Shown here: positions 35,005 through 44,140 of the stretch, one piece after another
How positions within the stretch are numbered: position 1 is the first letter of the stretch
How the letters are laid out: each line of letters opens with the position of its first letter
Assembly (NCBI GenBank): GCA_020630015.1
Contig: JAHDCF010000002.1
Span: 13,505 to 77,504, forward strand
From: Planktomarina sp.
GTDB lineage: Bacteria; Pseudomonadota; Alphaproteobacteria; Rhodobacterales; Rhodobacteraceae
Direction: 5' to 3'
Length of the DNA stretch: 64,000 bases
Program-made: the position numbers and the translations under genes
The notes under the pieces: generated by a model
Seen by the model: the letters and a program-made list of their open reading frames with translations, nothing else
Database searches by the model: none
Told to the model about the DNA's origin: nothing

Positions 35005-35049
35005 GGGGGCATCCTTGTTTTGACTGTGTCAGAGGTATAGGGCGGTCCT

Positions 35050-35757
35050 ATGCGCTTTCAAACCCCTCTGATCCACGGCACGTTGATTAAACGATACAAA
35101 AGGTTTTTGGCTGACGTTCGTTTGGACGACGGAACAGAGGTTACCGCCCATTGTCCAAATCCCGGCGGGATGTTGGGCCTGAAGGATCCGGGACTTTCGG
35201 TTTGGTTGGAACCCAATGATGATCCCAAGAAAAAGTTGAAATACGGTTGGCGGGTGGCCCAATTGGGCGATGGAACATTCGTTGGCATTGATACGGGGGT
35301 TCCAAACCGCGTTGTGAAAGAGGCGCTTTTGAAGCAACAGGTTTCTCAACTGGTTCAGTATTCCCAGATCCTGCCCGAACAACGATATGGAAAAAATTCG
35401 CGAATTGATTTTTTGTGCCGTCAAGCCGGGCTGCCGGATGCGTATGTCGAAGTGAAAAATGTGCACCTTCTGCGCGGTGATGGGTGGGCGGAATTTCCCG
35501 ACAGCGTCACGGCCCGCGGCACCAAGCATTTGCGGGAACTGTCTCAGATGGTGGGGCAAGGCTATCGCGCGGTCATGCTGTATCTGGTTCAACATATGGG
35601 ATGTGATAAGTTCAAGTTGGCACAAGACATCGATCCAACCTATGCTTCGGCCTTTCGGGCGGCACGGGATGTTGGTGTTGAAATGCTGTGCTATGGCTGC
35701 ACCGTATCGACCAGCGAAGTTGTTTTGGATCGCGAATTGCCCATCAAAGTGGGCTAG
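35050..35757 (+). CDS. sfsA: SfsA family protein (sugar fermentation stimulation)
   Basis: This 235-residue protein has the SfsA pattern: KRYKRFLADVRLDDG, TAHCPNPGGMLGLKDPG near residue 33, IDFLCRQAGLPDAYVEVKNVHLLRG near 120 and a C-terminal FRAARDVGVEMLCYGCTVS. The family resembles restriction-type nucleases (Asp, Glu-x-Lys arrangement in YVEVKN). Its cellular role remains unclear; DNA or cyclic-di-AMP binding has been discussed. It is followed 53 bases later by map on the same strand. Confidence 0.96.
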   Translation: MRFQTPLIHGTLIKRYKRFLADVRLDDGTEVTAHCPNPGGMLGLKDPGLSVWLEPNDDPKKKLKYGWRVAQLGDGTFVGIDTGVPNRVVKEALLKQQVSQLVQYSQILPEQRYGKNSRIDFLCRQAGLPDAYVEVKNVHLLRGDGWAEFPDSVTARGTKHLRELSQMVGQGYRAVMLYLVQHMGCDKFKLAQDIDPTYASAFRAARDVGVEMLCYGCTVSTSEVVLDRELPIKVG

Positions 35758-35810
35758 CGTCGGCGGATCAGCTTGCCTATATACCCCCCCAACCGCTTGG
35801 AGTGACCGAT

Positions 35811-36620
35811 ATGACTGCTGCTGACCGATTGACCAAAGATGGTATTCGCCTGTTCAACCCAGAAGATTTTGTGGGCATGGCAGAGGCGGGTCGCGTGGCC
35901 GCCACAATTTTGGACGACATCGCATCGCATGTTTTTGTTGGGCAAACCACGGGTGAAATTGATCGCGTGATCACAAAAATGGTTGATGCGCATGGGGCCA
36001 AATCGGCAACCATTGGATATAAAGGGTATCAACATGCCTCGTGTATCTCAGTGAACCATGTGGTCTGTCATGGGATACCTAGCGACAAAAGGCTAAAGGA
36101 TGGGGATATCCTGAACATCGATGTGACTGTGATTATCGATGGGTGGTATGGGGACACCAGCCGCATGTATGTAGCCGGAAAACTTGGCCGCAAAGCGGAA
36201 CGGTTAATTCAAGTCACCCACGACAGTCTTTTCAAAGGGATCGAAGCCGTCAAACCGGGCAACACCTTTGGGGATATTGGACATGCCATTCAAAGGTTTG
36301 TTGAAGGCCACCGCATGAGCGTTGTCCGTGATTTTTGTGGTCATGGATTGGGACGTGTGTTTCATGCGCCACCCAATGTTTTGCATTATGGCCGACCCGG
36401 CACCGGACCCGTCTTGGAAGAGGGTATGTTTTTCACCATTGAACCCATGGTGAATTTGGGCCGGCCAGAAACAAAGATTTTGGCCGATGATTGGACGGCG
36501 GTAACCCGCGACAAATCATTATCTGCCCAATTTGAACATACCATTGGCGTGACGGCAGATGGGTTTGAAATTTTCACACTGTCGCCGGGTGACAAATTTC
36601 ACCCGACTTATGCCACTTAA
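35811..36620 (+). CDS. map: type I methionine aminopeptidase
   Basis: This 269-residue enzyme removes the initiator Met from new proteins. Metal ligands are visible in order: Asp in ILNIDVTVI, Asp in WYGDTSRMY, His in FCGHGLGRVFH, Glu in FFTIEPMVNLG and Glu in SAQFEHTIGV. The substrate-binding His is in CISVNHVVCHGIPS. The length is normal. ATG 35811 fits the family start, and earlier in-frame codons overlap sfsA. The C-terminus extends slightly (SPGDKFHPTYAT). Confidence 0.97.
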   Translation: MTAADRLTKDGIRLFNPEDFVGMAEAGRVAATILDDIASHVFVGQTTGEIDRVITKMVDAHGAKSATIGYKGYQHASCISVNHVVCHGIPSDKRLKDGDILNIDVTVIIDGWYGDTSRMYVAGKLGRKAERLIQVTHDSLFKGIEAVKPGNTFGDIGHAIQRFVEGHRMSVVRDFCGHGLGRVFHAPPNVLHYGRPGTGPVLEEGMFFTIEPMVNLGRPETKILADDWTAVTRDKSLSAQFEHTIGVTADGFEIFTLSPGDKFHPTYAT

Positions 36621-36632
36621 AGTGATTTAAGA

Positions 36633-38195
36633 TTAAGCAGACCGGCGGCGTGGTGTATCAAACCCACCGCCCCGTTTGCCGCCCCCAGATTTCGCCTTTG
36701 GATTGCCTGCCGGTTTGCCGGGGCGTTTGCCTTGTGGCTTGCCTTTAGGCTTCCCTTTTGGTTTTCCAAATGGTTTCCCCTTTGGCTTTTCAATTGAAAC
36801 GGCATCGGCTGCCTCAGGCTTCGATTTGCGCCCATTTTTCTTTTTGGGTCCATCGAAAGAAGGGCCATCATCGGCGGGTGACCAACCGCCCTCTTTTGGT
36901 TTGCGATCCCCCTTGGGCTTCCCACCAAATTTGGGTTTTCCACCACCCTTCGGTTTGTCTTTCGACCATGGTTTCGCGTCACCCCATGTGTCTTCGTCAC
37001 GTCTGGGTGCACCACGACCCCGAACGGTTTTCTTGCGGGGTTTTTTGCCTGATGGTCCTTCGATGTTATCCCATCGGCGGCCACTGGCCACTGGGATTTC
37101 CATTTTCAGAACCTTTTCAACATCCTTTAAACTGCCCATTTCATCTGGTGCGCAAAAGGCGATGGCGCGTCCGTCACGCCCGGCCCGCGCCGTACGTCCG
37201 ATACGGTGCACATAATTTTCGGGCACGTTTGGCAAGTCATAGTTGTAAACAAATCGCACATCTGGAATGTCCAATCCCCGCGCCGCAACGTCTGTGGCAA
37301 CCAGAACAGTGATTTTCCCGGATCGCAGGGCATCGATTGCCCGCTGGCGCTGTCCTTGGCTTTTGTTGCCATGCACACTGTCCGCTTTGATACCTTCGCG
37401 CACCAAAGCCTTCATCAAACGTTCTGATCCATGTTTTGTACGGGCAAACACAATTGACAGCTCGTCAGGGTGATCTTGCAGCAGTTCAACCAAAAGCCCG
37501 GTTTTGGCTGGCCCCGCCACGTAGTGTATGGATTGTTCCACCTTGTCGGCAACTTGTCCGGGGCGGGCCACTTCGACCCGAACTGGATCTTGCAGATATG
37601 TATCTGCAAGTTCGGCCATATGTTTCGGCATTGTTGCCGAAAACAACATGGTTTGACGTTCACTGGCCAACAAAGGCGCGATCCGGCGCAAGGCATGGAT
37701 AAATCCCAAGTCCAACATTTGGTCTGCTTCGTCTAGGACAAGATATTTGGTTTGGGATAAATCAACTGCCTGACGATCGATTAAATCGATCAAGCGGCCC
37801 GGTGTGGCGATCAACAAATCCGTTCCCCGCGACAGGCGATTGATCTGTGCATTGATGGCCGCGCCCCCCACCACAAGACCGCATTTGATATGTGTATCTT
37901 TGGAATACCGGGTCAAATTATCCTTGATCTGCTTTGCCAATTCGCGGGTTGGTGCCAAGATAAGACCGCGAACCGTTTTTGGCGCAGGTTTCTTTCCTGC
38001 CTTCAAAAGGTGGTGCATGAGCGGCAAACCGAAGGCCGCGGTTTTGCCTGTGCCTGTTTGGGCAAGCCCCATGATATCGCGCCCTTCAAGGGCAAGCGGG
38101 ATCGCCTTTTGTTGAATGGGTGTCGGGTCTGCAATGCCTTGTTGCGCCAATTGATCTTGAAGACGGGGCAACAACCCCAAGTCGGTGAACGACAT
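36633..38195 (-). CDS. DEAD-box RNA helicase with Lys/Gly/Pro-rich tail (RhlE-like)
   Basis: This 520-residue helicase has motifs in order: Q motif GIADPTPIQQKAIPLAL, Walker A AQTGTGKTAAFGLPL, PTRELAKQ, VATPGRLIDL-type ATPGRLIDLID, VLDEADQMLDLGF, SAT in LFSATMPKHM, and motif VI HRIGRTARAGRDG near residue 335. From about residue 395 the tail is highly basic and repetitive, with KPKGKP-type units and GGGKRGGG near the end. This would bind RNA without specificity and may promote condensate formation. The core function is remodelling of rRNA or mRNA structure. The gene converges with map. Confidence 0.95.
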   Translation of the reverse strand: MSFTDLGLLPRLQDQLAQQGIADPTPIQQKAIPLALEGRDIMGLAQTGTGKTAAFGLPLMHHLLKAGKKPAPKTVRGLILAPTRELAKQIKDNLTRYSKDTHIKCGLVVGGAAINAQINRLSRGTDLLIATPGRLIDLIDRQAVDLSQTKYLVLDEADQMLDLGFIHALRRIAPLLASERQTMLFSATMPKHMAELADTYLQDPVRVEVARPGQVADKVEQSIHYVAGPAKTGLLVELLQDHPDELSIVFARTKHGSERLMKALVREGIKADSVHGNKSQGQRQRAIDALRSGKITVLVATDVAARGLDIPDVRFVYNYDLPNVPENYVHRIGRTARAGRDGRAIAFCAPDEMGSLKDVEKVLKMEIPVASGRRWDNIEGPSGKKPRKKTVRGRGAPRRDEDTWGDAKPWSKDKPKGGGKPKFGGKPKGDRKPKEGGWSPADDGPSFDGPKKKNGRKSKPEAADAVSIEKPKGKPFGKPKGKPKGKPQGKRPGKPAGNPKAKSGGGKRGGGFDTPRRRSA

Positions 38196-38389
38196 AAAAT
38201 ATTCCTTTATCGCAGGCCCATATGAACCAACGGTATGTGGCGGATCAGACTGATCAGGGACGGAATTGCCCGGTGACCGTTAAAACGCATCCCACCCAAA
38301 TTGGGTTGGGTTCGGTTAGGTCAAACGGGTGCAGATTTGCAAACTATGCCAACCGGATGATCGGCACCTATGCTGCAGTCGCAGCAAAG

Positions 38390-39034
38390 TCAAATGCCGA
38401 TCAAATCTTTCAAAGCATAAAAGCCGTTAACGTGATGATCGAAGGTTGTTTTTGGCAATGGGTCCCCATCGGGTGTAAACGCAACCGTGGTGGCACCTGC
38501 ACGTTTCCCGGCGGTGAGACCAGAAACACTGTCATCGACCATGATGCATTCCGATGGTTCAGCACCAAACCGCTTTGCCGCAGACAACAACATACCCGGA
38601 TCAGGCTTTGCCGGGCCATGTTCGTGGCAAGAATAAATGCGGCCCGCCATGCGATCCCACAAACCTGACGGGCCAAGGGATATTTCCATCTTTGCCATTG
38701 GGCCGTTCGAAATCACACATGTTTCAATGCCAGCCTGATCCGCCGCATCCAAAAATGCCATGACACCGGGAAATGTGGGAACACCGGCACGCAAACTTTC
38801 GAAAACGGCCTCGTAGATTTCTTCCACCCAGGTCTCAGGCAAGGTAATTCCCTTGGCCCGCACAATATCACCCACACCCGGCAAAGTGCCCCCGACAAAC
38901 ATTTCGATACAATCTTGCGCAGTAACCGTCATCCCATACCCCGACAGATTGTCAGCCAAGGCTTGGTTCGTTGTGGGTTCGGTGTCGACAAGGACTCCAT
39001 CGCAATCCAGCATGATGAGTTTTGGTGTTTTCAT
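38390..39034 (-). CDS. HAD-family phosphatase (beta-phosphoglucomutase-like)
   Basis: This 214-residue HAD hydrolase has motif I LIMLDCDGVLVDTEPTTNQAL, a helical cap (SGYGMTVTAQDCIEMFVGGTLPG), motif II TCVISNGP, the Lys motif EHGPAKPDPGMLL and motif IV CIMVDDSVSGLTAGKRAGATTVAF. The cap type groups it with sugar- or glycolate-phosphate phosphatases; the substrate is undetermined. ATG 39034 overlaps the rsmD stop (ATGA), so it is translated with rsmD. The 194-base gap before the helicase start contains only a short palindrome, ACCCAAATTGGGT. Confidence 0.93.
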   Translation of the reverse strand: MKTPKLIMLDCDGVLVDTEPTTNQALADNLSGYGMTVTAQDCIEMFVGGTLPGVGDIVRAKGITLPETWVEEIYEAVFESLRAGVPTFPGVMAFLDAADQAGIETCVISNGPMAKMEISLGPSGLWDRMAGRIYSCHEHGPAKPDPGMLLSAAKRFGAEPSECIMVDDSVSGLTAGKRAGATTVAFTPDGDPLPKTTFDHHVNGFYALKDLIGI

Positions 39035-39570
39035 AATACCTCTGCGATTGTGATTTGCGTTGCGCCGTATTTCCGTTGATCCAAAACCGTCCATCCAGCC
39101 GGAATAACCGGGGGAAGATTATCTTCCCAAACCAGGATCGCGCCGGGCGCAATCCAACTTTGCATGGATTCAATCGCGCGTTCCCCCATTCCTTTTCCAT
39201 ATGGTGGGTCCATGAAAATCAGATCATGGGGTGTGCCAGCCCCCAATTTCAACGCATCGCGAGGGATCAGTTTTGCCACATCCGCGGTGCGTGTGATGCG
39301 GATGTTTTCGACAATCAACTTTTGCGCAATCCGACCTTTTTCAATGAAAGTTGCGGACTTTGCACCGCGCGACAACGCCTCAAACCCCAGGGCGCCTGTC
39401 CCTGCAAATACATCCAGAACCGTCTTTCCGTCGAAATCAATTAGATTGCCCAAAACGTTAAACAGGCTTTCACGCACGCGATCCGTTGTGGGGCGCAAGT
39501 GGGCATTTGCATCGCCTTTGCCCACATTGGCCAAACGCAGGCCTTTCATTTGGCCTGCGATGATCCTCAT
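39031..39570 (-). CDS. rsmD: 16S rRNA (guanine-966-N2)-methyltransferase
   Basis: This 179-residue methyltransferase modifies G966 of 16S rRNA. It has the family N-terminus MRIIAGQMKGLRLANV, then LRPTTDRVRESLFNVL, the SAM loop VLDVFAGTGALGFEALSRGA near residue 52, and catalytic LIFMDPPYGKG near 118. The start overlaps the stop of the reductase gene before it, and the stop overlaps the HAD gene, so three genes are translated as a unit. Confidence 0.96.
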   Translation of the reverse strand: MRIIAGQMKGLRLANVGKGDANAHLRPTTDRVRESLFNVLGNLIDFDGKTVLDVFAGTGALGFEALSRGAKSATFIEKGRIAQKLIVENIRITRTADVAKLIPRDALKLGAGTPHDLIFMDPPYGKGMGERAIESMQSWIAPGAILVWEDNLPPVIPAGWTVLDQRKYGATQITIAEVL

Positions 39571-40769
39571 CTCAGGAAGGCTTTCAAATCTGATTGGGGA
39601 TCAGATGCCGCTTCTTGGGGAATGGTTTTTCCGGCTTCGATGATCCGTTTGGCCACCATATAGGCGCGAGGATCATTCATCGCGTCCACAGCAATCAGCG
39701 TGCCTTTTCGGTAGTACCAATGGCTTTGGGCATCCCCGCCGTCACGGACAACAACTTCGTCATAACCGCTGTTTAAACCGGCAATTTGCAATTTGGTTTC
39801 GTATTGGTCGGACCAAAACCAAGGGGTGGCAACATATTCTTTTGACCCGCCCATCATGTTTTGTGCAACAATTTCGGCCTGATCAATCGCATTGGGAACA
39901 CTTTCTAATCGGATACGATTGCCTTGAAATGGAAAAGAGGCGCAATCGCCCGCCGCCCAAATGAATGGATCAGAGGTTTGCCCATATTCATTGGTTTCAA
40001 TACCGTTGTTCAGCGTAATACCTGCATCTTTTGCAAGGCTATCTTCAGGTATGATCCCAACGCCAACAATTGCAAAATCGATATCCAATTCCGAACCATC
40101 GCTGAGGACGGCCCCGGCAACCTGTTCACCGCCAGTCAGTTCTTTCAAACCAACACCTTCCAAAATCTCGACACCATGACTTTGATGCAATGATCGAAAA
40201 TAATCAGATGTTTCTGCGCAAGCCACCCGTTGTAAGATGCGATCTGCCATTTCCACCAAAGTGACCTTTAGCCCCTTTTTGGCAGCAACGGCAGCGGCCT
40301 CAAGCCCGATGTAACCGCCCCCGATGATTAATACATGACCCCCTGCATCAAAGGCCCCTTGCATTGCGTCCACGTCGGCCAAAGTGCGCACAGCAAAAAC
40401 ACCAGCCAGATCGCCACCAATCGCGGCGGGCAGGGTGCGTGGGGCCGAACCAGTGGTGAATGCCAGTTGGTCGTAAGACATCACCTCATCGCCAACCGTT
40501 AAGGTCTTGGCTTGGGGGTCAACGCCACTGACTTTGGTGCCCAGCCTAAGGGTTATGTTTTGATCGGCATAAAATGCCTCAGGGCGCAGGAAAAGGCGTT
40601 CCAAATCCATTTCACCAAGAAGATATTTCTTGGACAGTGGTGGACGTTGATAGGGCACAACAGGTTCTTCACCGATCAAGGTTATTTCCCCATCAAATCC
40701 CAAAGCGCGTAGTTTGCACACAAGGGATGATCCGGCCTGTCCGGCCCCAATGATAACGAAATGAGACAT
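39567..40769 (-). CDS. ferredoxin reductase-like FAD/NAD(P) oxidoreductase
   Basis: This 400-residue flavoenzyme has the FAD site FVIIGAGQAGSSLVCKLRALGF, the signature VPYQRPPLSKKYLLGEM near residue 38, the NAD fold HVLIIGGGYIGLEAAAVAAKKG near 147, the second FAD motif PFIWAAGDCASFPF near 272 and a C-terminal reductase dimerisation domain (TPWFWSDQYETKLQIAGL). Such enzymes pass electrons from NADH to small ferredoxins feeding P450s or dioxygenases. No partner ferredoxin is adjacent. ATG 40769 is chosen because AGAGG lies six bases upstream. It heads the operon with rsmD and a HAD gene. Confidence 0.93.
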   Translation of the reverse strand: MSHFVIIGAGQAGSSLVCKLRALGFDGEITLIGEEPVVPYQRPPLSKKYLLGEMDLERLFLRPEAFYADQNITLRLGTKVSGVDPQAKTLTVGDEVMSYDQLAFTTGSAPRTLPAAIGGDLAGVFAVRTLADVDAMQGAFDAGGHVLIIGGGYIGLEAAAVAAKKGLKVTLVEMADRILQRVACAETSDYFRSLHQSHGVEILEGVGLKELTGGEQVAGAVLSDGSELDIDFAIVGVGIIPEDSLAKDAGITLNNGIETNEYGQTSDPFIWAAGDCASFPFQGNRIRLESVPNAIDQAEIVAQNMMGGSKEYVATPWFWSDQYETKLQIAGLNSGYDEVVVRDGGDAQSHWYYRKGTLIAVDAMNDPRAYMVAKRIIEAGKTIPQEAASDPQSDLKAFLR

Positions 40770-40846
40770 GCCCAACCTCTGGTAAGTTGCTGTTCGCAGC
40801 CTATAACTGTCTTAAGTAAAGTTGCAATCAACGAAGGATAAGTAAA

Positions 40847-41335
40847 ATGGCAATTTCTGTGGGTGATAAACTGCCCGAGGCAACATTTGTGCGCATGGGG
40901 GCCGAAGGTCCAGAAGAGGTAAAATTGTCTGATCTGACATCTGGGCGCAAAGTTGCGATCTTTGCGGTGCCCGGTGCATTCACGCCGACCTGTCATTCAG
41001 CGCATGTGCCTTCTTTCATCCGTACCAAAGATGAATTTGTGGCCAAAGGCGTGGACGAAATTGTTTGTATTTCTGTCAATGATCCATTCGTGATGAAGGA
41101 ATGGGCGGCGGCCACCGGTGCGGATACGGCGGGGATTGCAATGTTGGCTGATGCCGAAAGTGCGTTTACCACCAGTATTGGGATGAATTTTGATGCACCT
41201 CCGGTTGGCCTGATGGCCCGTTCAAAACGTTACGCCATGTTCGTAGACAATGGTGTCGTGAAAGTTTTGAACGAAGAGGCAAGCCCTGGCGAGTGTGAGA
41301 TCGCAGCGGGCGAAACCCTTTTGGACGCGATTTAA
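40847..41335 (+). CDS. Prx5-type peroxiredoxin
   Basis: This 162-residue thiol peroxidase reduces hydrogen peroxide and organic peroxides. The active site [16 protein letters not shown] has peroxidatic Cys49, and the family features [25 protein letters not shown] and [17 protein letters not shown] follow. It is a single-domain protein without a fused glutaredoxin, so reduction is by a separate thiol donor. It is divergent from the reductase operon across 77 bases, and its stop overlaps the convergent phhB gene by four bases. Confidence 0.95.
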   Translation: MAISVGDKLPEATFVRMGAEGPEEVKLSDLTSGRKVAIFAVPGAFTPTCHSAHVPSFIRTKDEFVAKGVDEIVCISVNDPFVMKEWAAATGADTAGIAMLADAESAFTTSIGMNFDAPPVGLMARSKRYAMFVDNGVVKVLNEEASPGECEIAAGETLLDAI

Positions 41336-41619
41336 TCTGCGCTGGCATCCATCTTGGTTGCCAGTTTCACATCCAGTTCTGACAATCCATCGCAGTCATG
41401 GGTTGTCAGTACCACATTCACCCGATTGTATACGTTGAACCATTCAGGATGATGATCCAGCTTTTCCGCCCACAGTGCCATCTGTGACATCCAAGCCCAA
41501 GCTTGCCGAAAGGTTTTGAAGCTAAAGTCCTTGGTGATGGCGTCACGCCCATCCACCAATTTCCAACCCGATGCGAACAATGGGTCAAGCGCCGAACGAT
41601 CAACTAATTTATCTGTCAT
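41332..41619 (-). CDS. phhB: pterin-4a-carbinolamine dehydratase
   Basis: This 95-residue enzyme dehydrates 4a-hydroxytetrahydropterin to recycle the cofactor of aromatic amino acid hydroxylases. The signature [25 protein letters not shown] near residue 48 holds the catalytic His pair (HH) and Pro-Glu-Trp. The N-terminal [22 protein letters not shown] is typical. No phenylalanine hydroxylase lies in this window, so the partner is elsewhere or the protein has another role. It overlaps the upstream gene by four bases. Confidence 0.95.
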   Translation of the reverse strand: MTDKLVDRSALDPLFASGWKLVDGRDAITKDFSFKTFRQAWAWMSQMALWAEKLDHHPEWFNVYNRVNVVLTTHDCDGLSELDVKLATKMDASAD

Positions 41620-42803
41620 TGCTGTTCTTCCACGTCTGTTTTTTTAAACGGGCCATACGTCGTCAAGATTTCAATTTCATCATCCACGGCATCCGCCTCT
41701 GCCTTCAGGTATTCTGAAACCGCATCTGCAAAGCCGGGATCCCCAAACCAATGCAATGAATGAGTTGTGACAGGCATATATCCACGGGCGAGTTTGTGCG
41801 AACCCTGTGCGCCAGCCTCAACCCGGTGCAAGCCATGTGCAATGGCAAAATCAATGGCCTGATAATAACACAGTTCAAAGTGCAAGCAGGGATGATCTTC
41901 GATGCATCCCCAATACCGCCCATATAAGGCATCTCGACCGATAAAATTCAAAGCCCCCGCAACAAACACACCACCGATTTCCGCAAGTACCAAAAGCATA
42001 TCGTCACGCAATGTCTTTTGCGCGTGATCAAAGAACGAACGGGTCAGATAGGGTGTTCCCCATTTTCGTGCACCGGTGTCTTGGTAAAATTTCCAAAAAG
42101 CATCCCAATGATGGGGAAGAATATCTTCCCCTGTCAGGGTATGGATCGTTCCCCCAAACCCATGGGCTTGGGCCCTTTCTTTGCGAATGTTTTTGCGTTT
42201 GCGGCTGGACAGGGTTCCCAAGAAATCTTCAAAATCATCATACCCGTTATTGTTCCAATGAAACTGCTGGGATTTGCGATGCAACAGGCCCATGGCGGTG
42301 CCGGCTGAAACCTCTGCTTCTGTGCAAAAAGTGATGTGCAAAGACGACAATTGATTATTCGCGGCCAATTGAACCGCCCCTTGCACCAAGGCGGATTGGG
42401 CCAATTCGCTTTGATCCGGTTTTACCAACAATCTGCGGCCCGTGGCAGGCGTGTGCGGCACCGCCATTTGCAATTTTGGATAATACCTGCCGCCTGCGTT
42501 TTCATAAGCATGGGCAAAGTTGTGATCGAAGATATATTCACCCTGACTGTGGCTTTTAAGATAAAGAGGGGCAACGCCGATCGTTTCGCCATCACGCACC
42601 GCTTGCAAATATTGCGGCGACCAACCGGTGCCAGACCCAACCGAATTGCTGGCCTCTAGCGCGGTTAAGAAACGATGTGTTGTGAAAGGATCAATCGGCC
42701 GACCGTGGCTGCCTTCGGGGCAGGCGCAAGCATCCCATTCTTCCGCGCTGATTTGTGTCAAAGTCGGAAGAACACGGATCTCTATGTGCTGATCTTCAGG
42801 CAC
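41616..42803 (-). CDS. FemAB-like acetyltransferase-fold protein (DUF482)
   Basis: This 395-residue cytosolic protein resembles the PEP-CTERM/FemAB-related DUF482 family. It begins [24 protein letters not shown], then [74 protein letters not shown]-type sequence (described in part), [17 protein letters not shown] and a GNAT-like C-terminal part with [15 protein letters not shown]-like helices. Relatives add amino acids or acyl groups to cell-wall or other acceptors, but activity is unproven here. The start is GTG 42803, and the stop overlaps phhB. Confidence 0.85.
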   Translation of the reverse strand: MPEDQHIEIRVLPTLTQISAEEWDACACPEGSHGRPIDPFTTHRFLTALEASNSVGSGTGWSPQYLQAVRDGETIGVAPLYLKSHSQGEYIFDHNFAHAYENAGGRYYPKLQMAVPHTPATGRRLLVKPDQSELAQSALVQGAVQLAANNQLSSLHITFCTEAEVSAGTAMGLLHRKSQQFHWNNNGYDDFEDFLGTLSSRKRKNIRKERAQAHGFGGTIHTLTGEDILPHHWDAFWKFYQDTGARKWGTPYLTRSFFDHAQKTLRDDMLLVLAEIGGVFVAGALNFIGRDALYGRYWGCIEDHPCLHFELCYYQAIDFAIAHGLHRVEAGAQGSHKLARGYMPVTTHSLHWFGDPGFADAVSEYLKAEADAVDDEIEILTTYGPFKKTDVEEQQ

Positions 42804-42858
42804 CCTTGCCCCTTTTTACATTACCTTGCTTTGCATGATGGATTGAAGCACCATCAGG

Positions 42859-43614
42859 TCAAGCCAGATACCCTTCAAAGGTAACATTATCGACAATTCG
42901 TCTTGCCTTATCTTCCGCTTCTTTGCTTTTGATCGTCCAACACAAGATTGTGGCGCCCTGGGATTTGACGCGTGCAACGGCCGCATCATCCAATTGACTT
43001 TGGTTATGGGAAATAAAGGTCAGACCCAGTCGATCATAATCAGGAATGTCTGCAAGTTCTGCGCATCGTGACGCAGGCACCGTAGGCCAATCAGATTCCT
43101 CAAAACGATCTGTTACCAGACCAAGTGCACGGCCGGTTTTCAAGGATTGTACAGCGGCCATTGCATGGGGATTAAATGACATCACAGCCGCATCCCCATC
43201 ATATCCATCAAGGCAATCTGCAACGGCCTGTTCCAATGGCCCAACGTTTGGCCCCATGGCACCGTCTTGATCTTTGATTTCAATCAGAACCGGCACTTGC
43301 CCGGCGATTTGGTTTAACACCATTTCTAATGTGGGAATTGTGTCGGTGCTATCCTTCAACTGAATATCTTGCAGTTGCGCACTGGTGCGTTGGGCAACGG
43401 GCCCATCTTCGTGTGTGAGACGGCCCAGATGGTAATCATGAAACACCATGGCTTTGCCGTCAGACGATAACTGAACATCCAATTCGATCCCGTATCCCCC
43501 TTCAATGGCTGCCGCAAAGGATAAAGGGGCGTTTTCGATGCGCCCCTTGGATCTGTCGTGCAACCCACGATGAGAGATCGGTGATTTGAAGAAGCTGTCA
43601 GGCAGACCGATCAT
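42859..43614 (-). CDS. glycerophosphodiester phosphodiesterase
   Basis: This 251-residue TIM-barrel enzyme hydrolyses glycerophosphodiesters to glycerol 3-phosphate and alcohol. The catalytic His pair and metal ligands are visible: SHRGLHDRSKGRIEN near residue 15, GIELDVQLSSDGKAMVFHDYHLGRLT near 38, and LIEIKDQDGAMGPN near 115. It has no signal peptide, so it is a cytosolic UgpQ-like form. The ATG overlaps the RidA stop (ATGA), so the two are a coupled pair. Confidence 0.94.
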   Translation of the reverse strand: MIGLPDSFFKSPISHRGLHDRSKGRIENAPLSFAAAIEGGYGIELDVQLSSDGKAMVFHDYHLGRLTHEDGPVAQRTSAQLQDIQLKDSTDTIPTLEMVLNQIAGQVPVLIEIKDQDGAMGPNVGPLEQAVADCLDGYDGDAAVMSFNPHAMAAVQSLKTGRALGLVTDRFEESDWPTVPASRCAELADIPDYDRLGLTFISHNQSQLDDAAVARVKSQGATILCWTIKSKEAEDKARRIVDNVTFEGYLA

Positions 43615-44075
43615 TTGATTTGAAAAACGCCTTCGATCTCAACCGCGACGCCCATTGGAAGCGAGGGGGAGGAAACAGCAGCCCGTGCATGTTTGCCCGC
43701 TTCGCCCAACGCTTCGCCCAGAAGGTTTGATGCGCCATTGATAACTTGCGGTTGTTCCGTGAAATCAGGCGTTGAATTCACAAATCCAGAAAGTTTTATA
43801 ACACGCACCAAACGATCCAAATCGCCGCCACATGCGGATTTTACTTGGGCAAGAAGGGAAATGGCACACCTGCGTGCGGCCTCTGCCCCATCTTCGACGG
43901 ACATATCCTGACCCAGTTTTCCAGTAATCAAGCCATCTTCGTTTTGGCTGATCTGGCCAGAAACATAAACGATATCACCAACCTGCACATAAGGGACATA
44001 GTTTGCAGCCGGTGCCGGTGCATCAGGCAATGTCACACCCAATTCAGCAAGCTTGGTTTCAAAATTTCCAGACAT
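43611..44075 (-). CDS. RidA-family protein
   Basis: This 154-residue YjgF/YER057c/UK114-family protein belongs to the longer subgroup with an N-terminal ETKLAELGVTLPDAPAPAANYVPYVQVGDIVYVSGQ. The C-terminal EQPQVINGASNLLGEALGEAGKHARAAV includes the Arg that binds enamine carboxylates in RidA. Family members hydrolyse reactive enamine/imine intermediates, but this subgroup is less well defined. It is upstream of, and overlaps, the GDPD gene. Confidence 0.93.
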   Translation of the reverse strand: MSGNFETKLAELGVTLPDAPAPAANYVPYVQVGDIVYVSGQISQNEDGLITGKLGQDMSVEDGAEAARRCAISLLAQVKSACGGDLDRLVRVIKLSGFVNSTPDFTEQPQVINGASNLLGEALGEAGKHARAAVSSPSLPMGVAVEIEGVFQIK

Positions 44076-44140
44076 GGGACTTTCCTTATAAAATGTTGCC
44101 CCATGGTTAGGCTGAAAAACTTGGCGAGGGAAGACCTTGC

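Noticed and set aside
36676-37312. Long Phe/Pro/Gly-rich open frames on the plus strand over the helicase tail
   Set aside because: They arise from the repetitive Lys/Pro/Gly codons of the helicase C-terminus read backwards.
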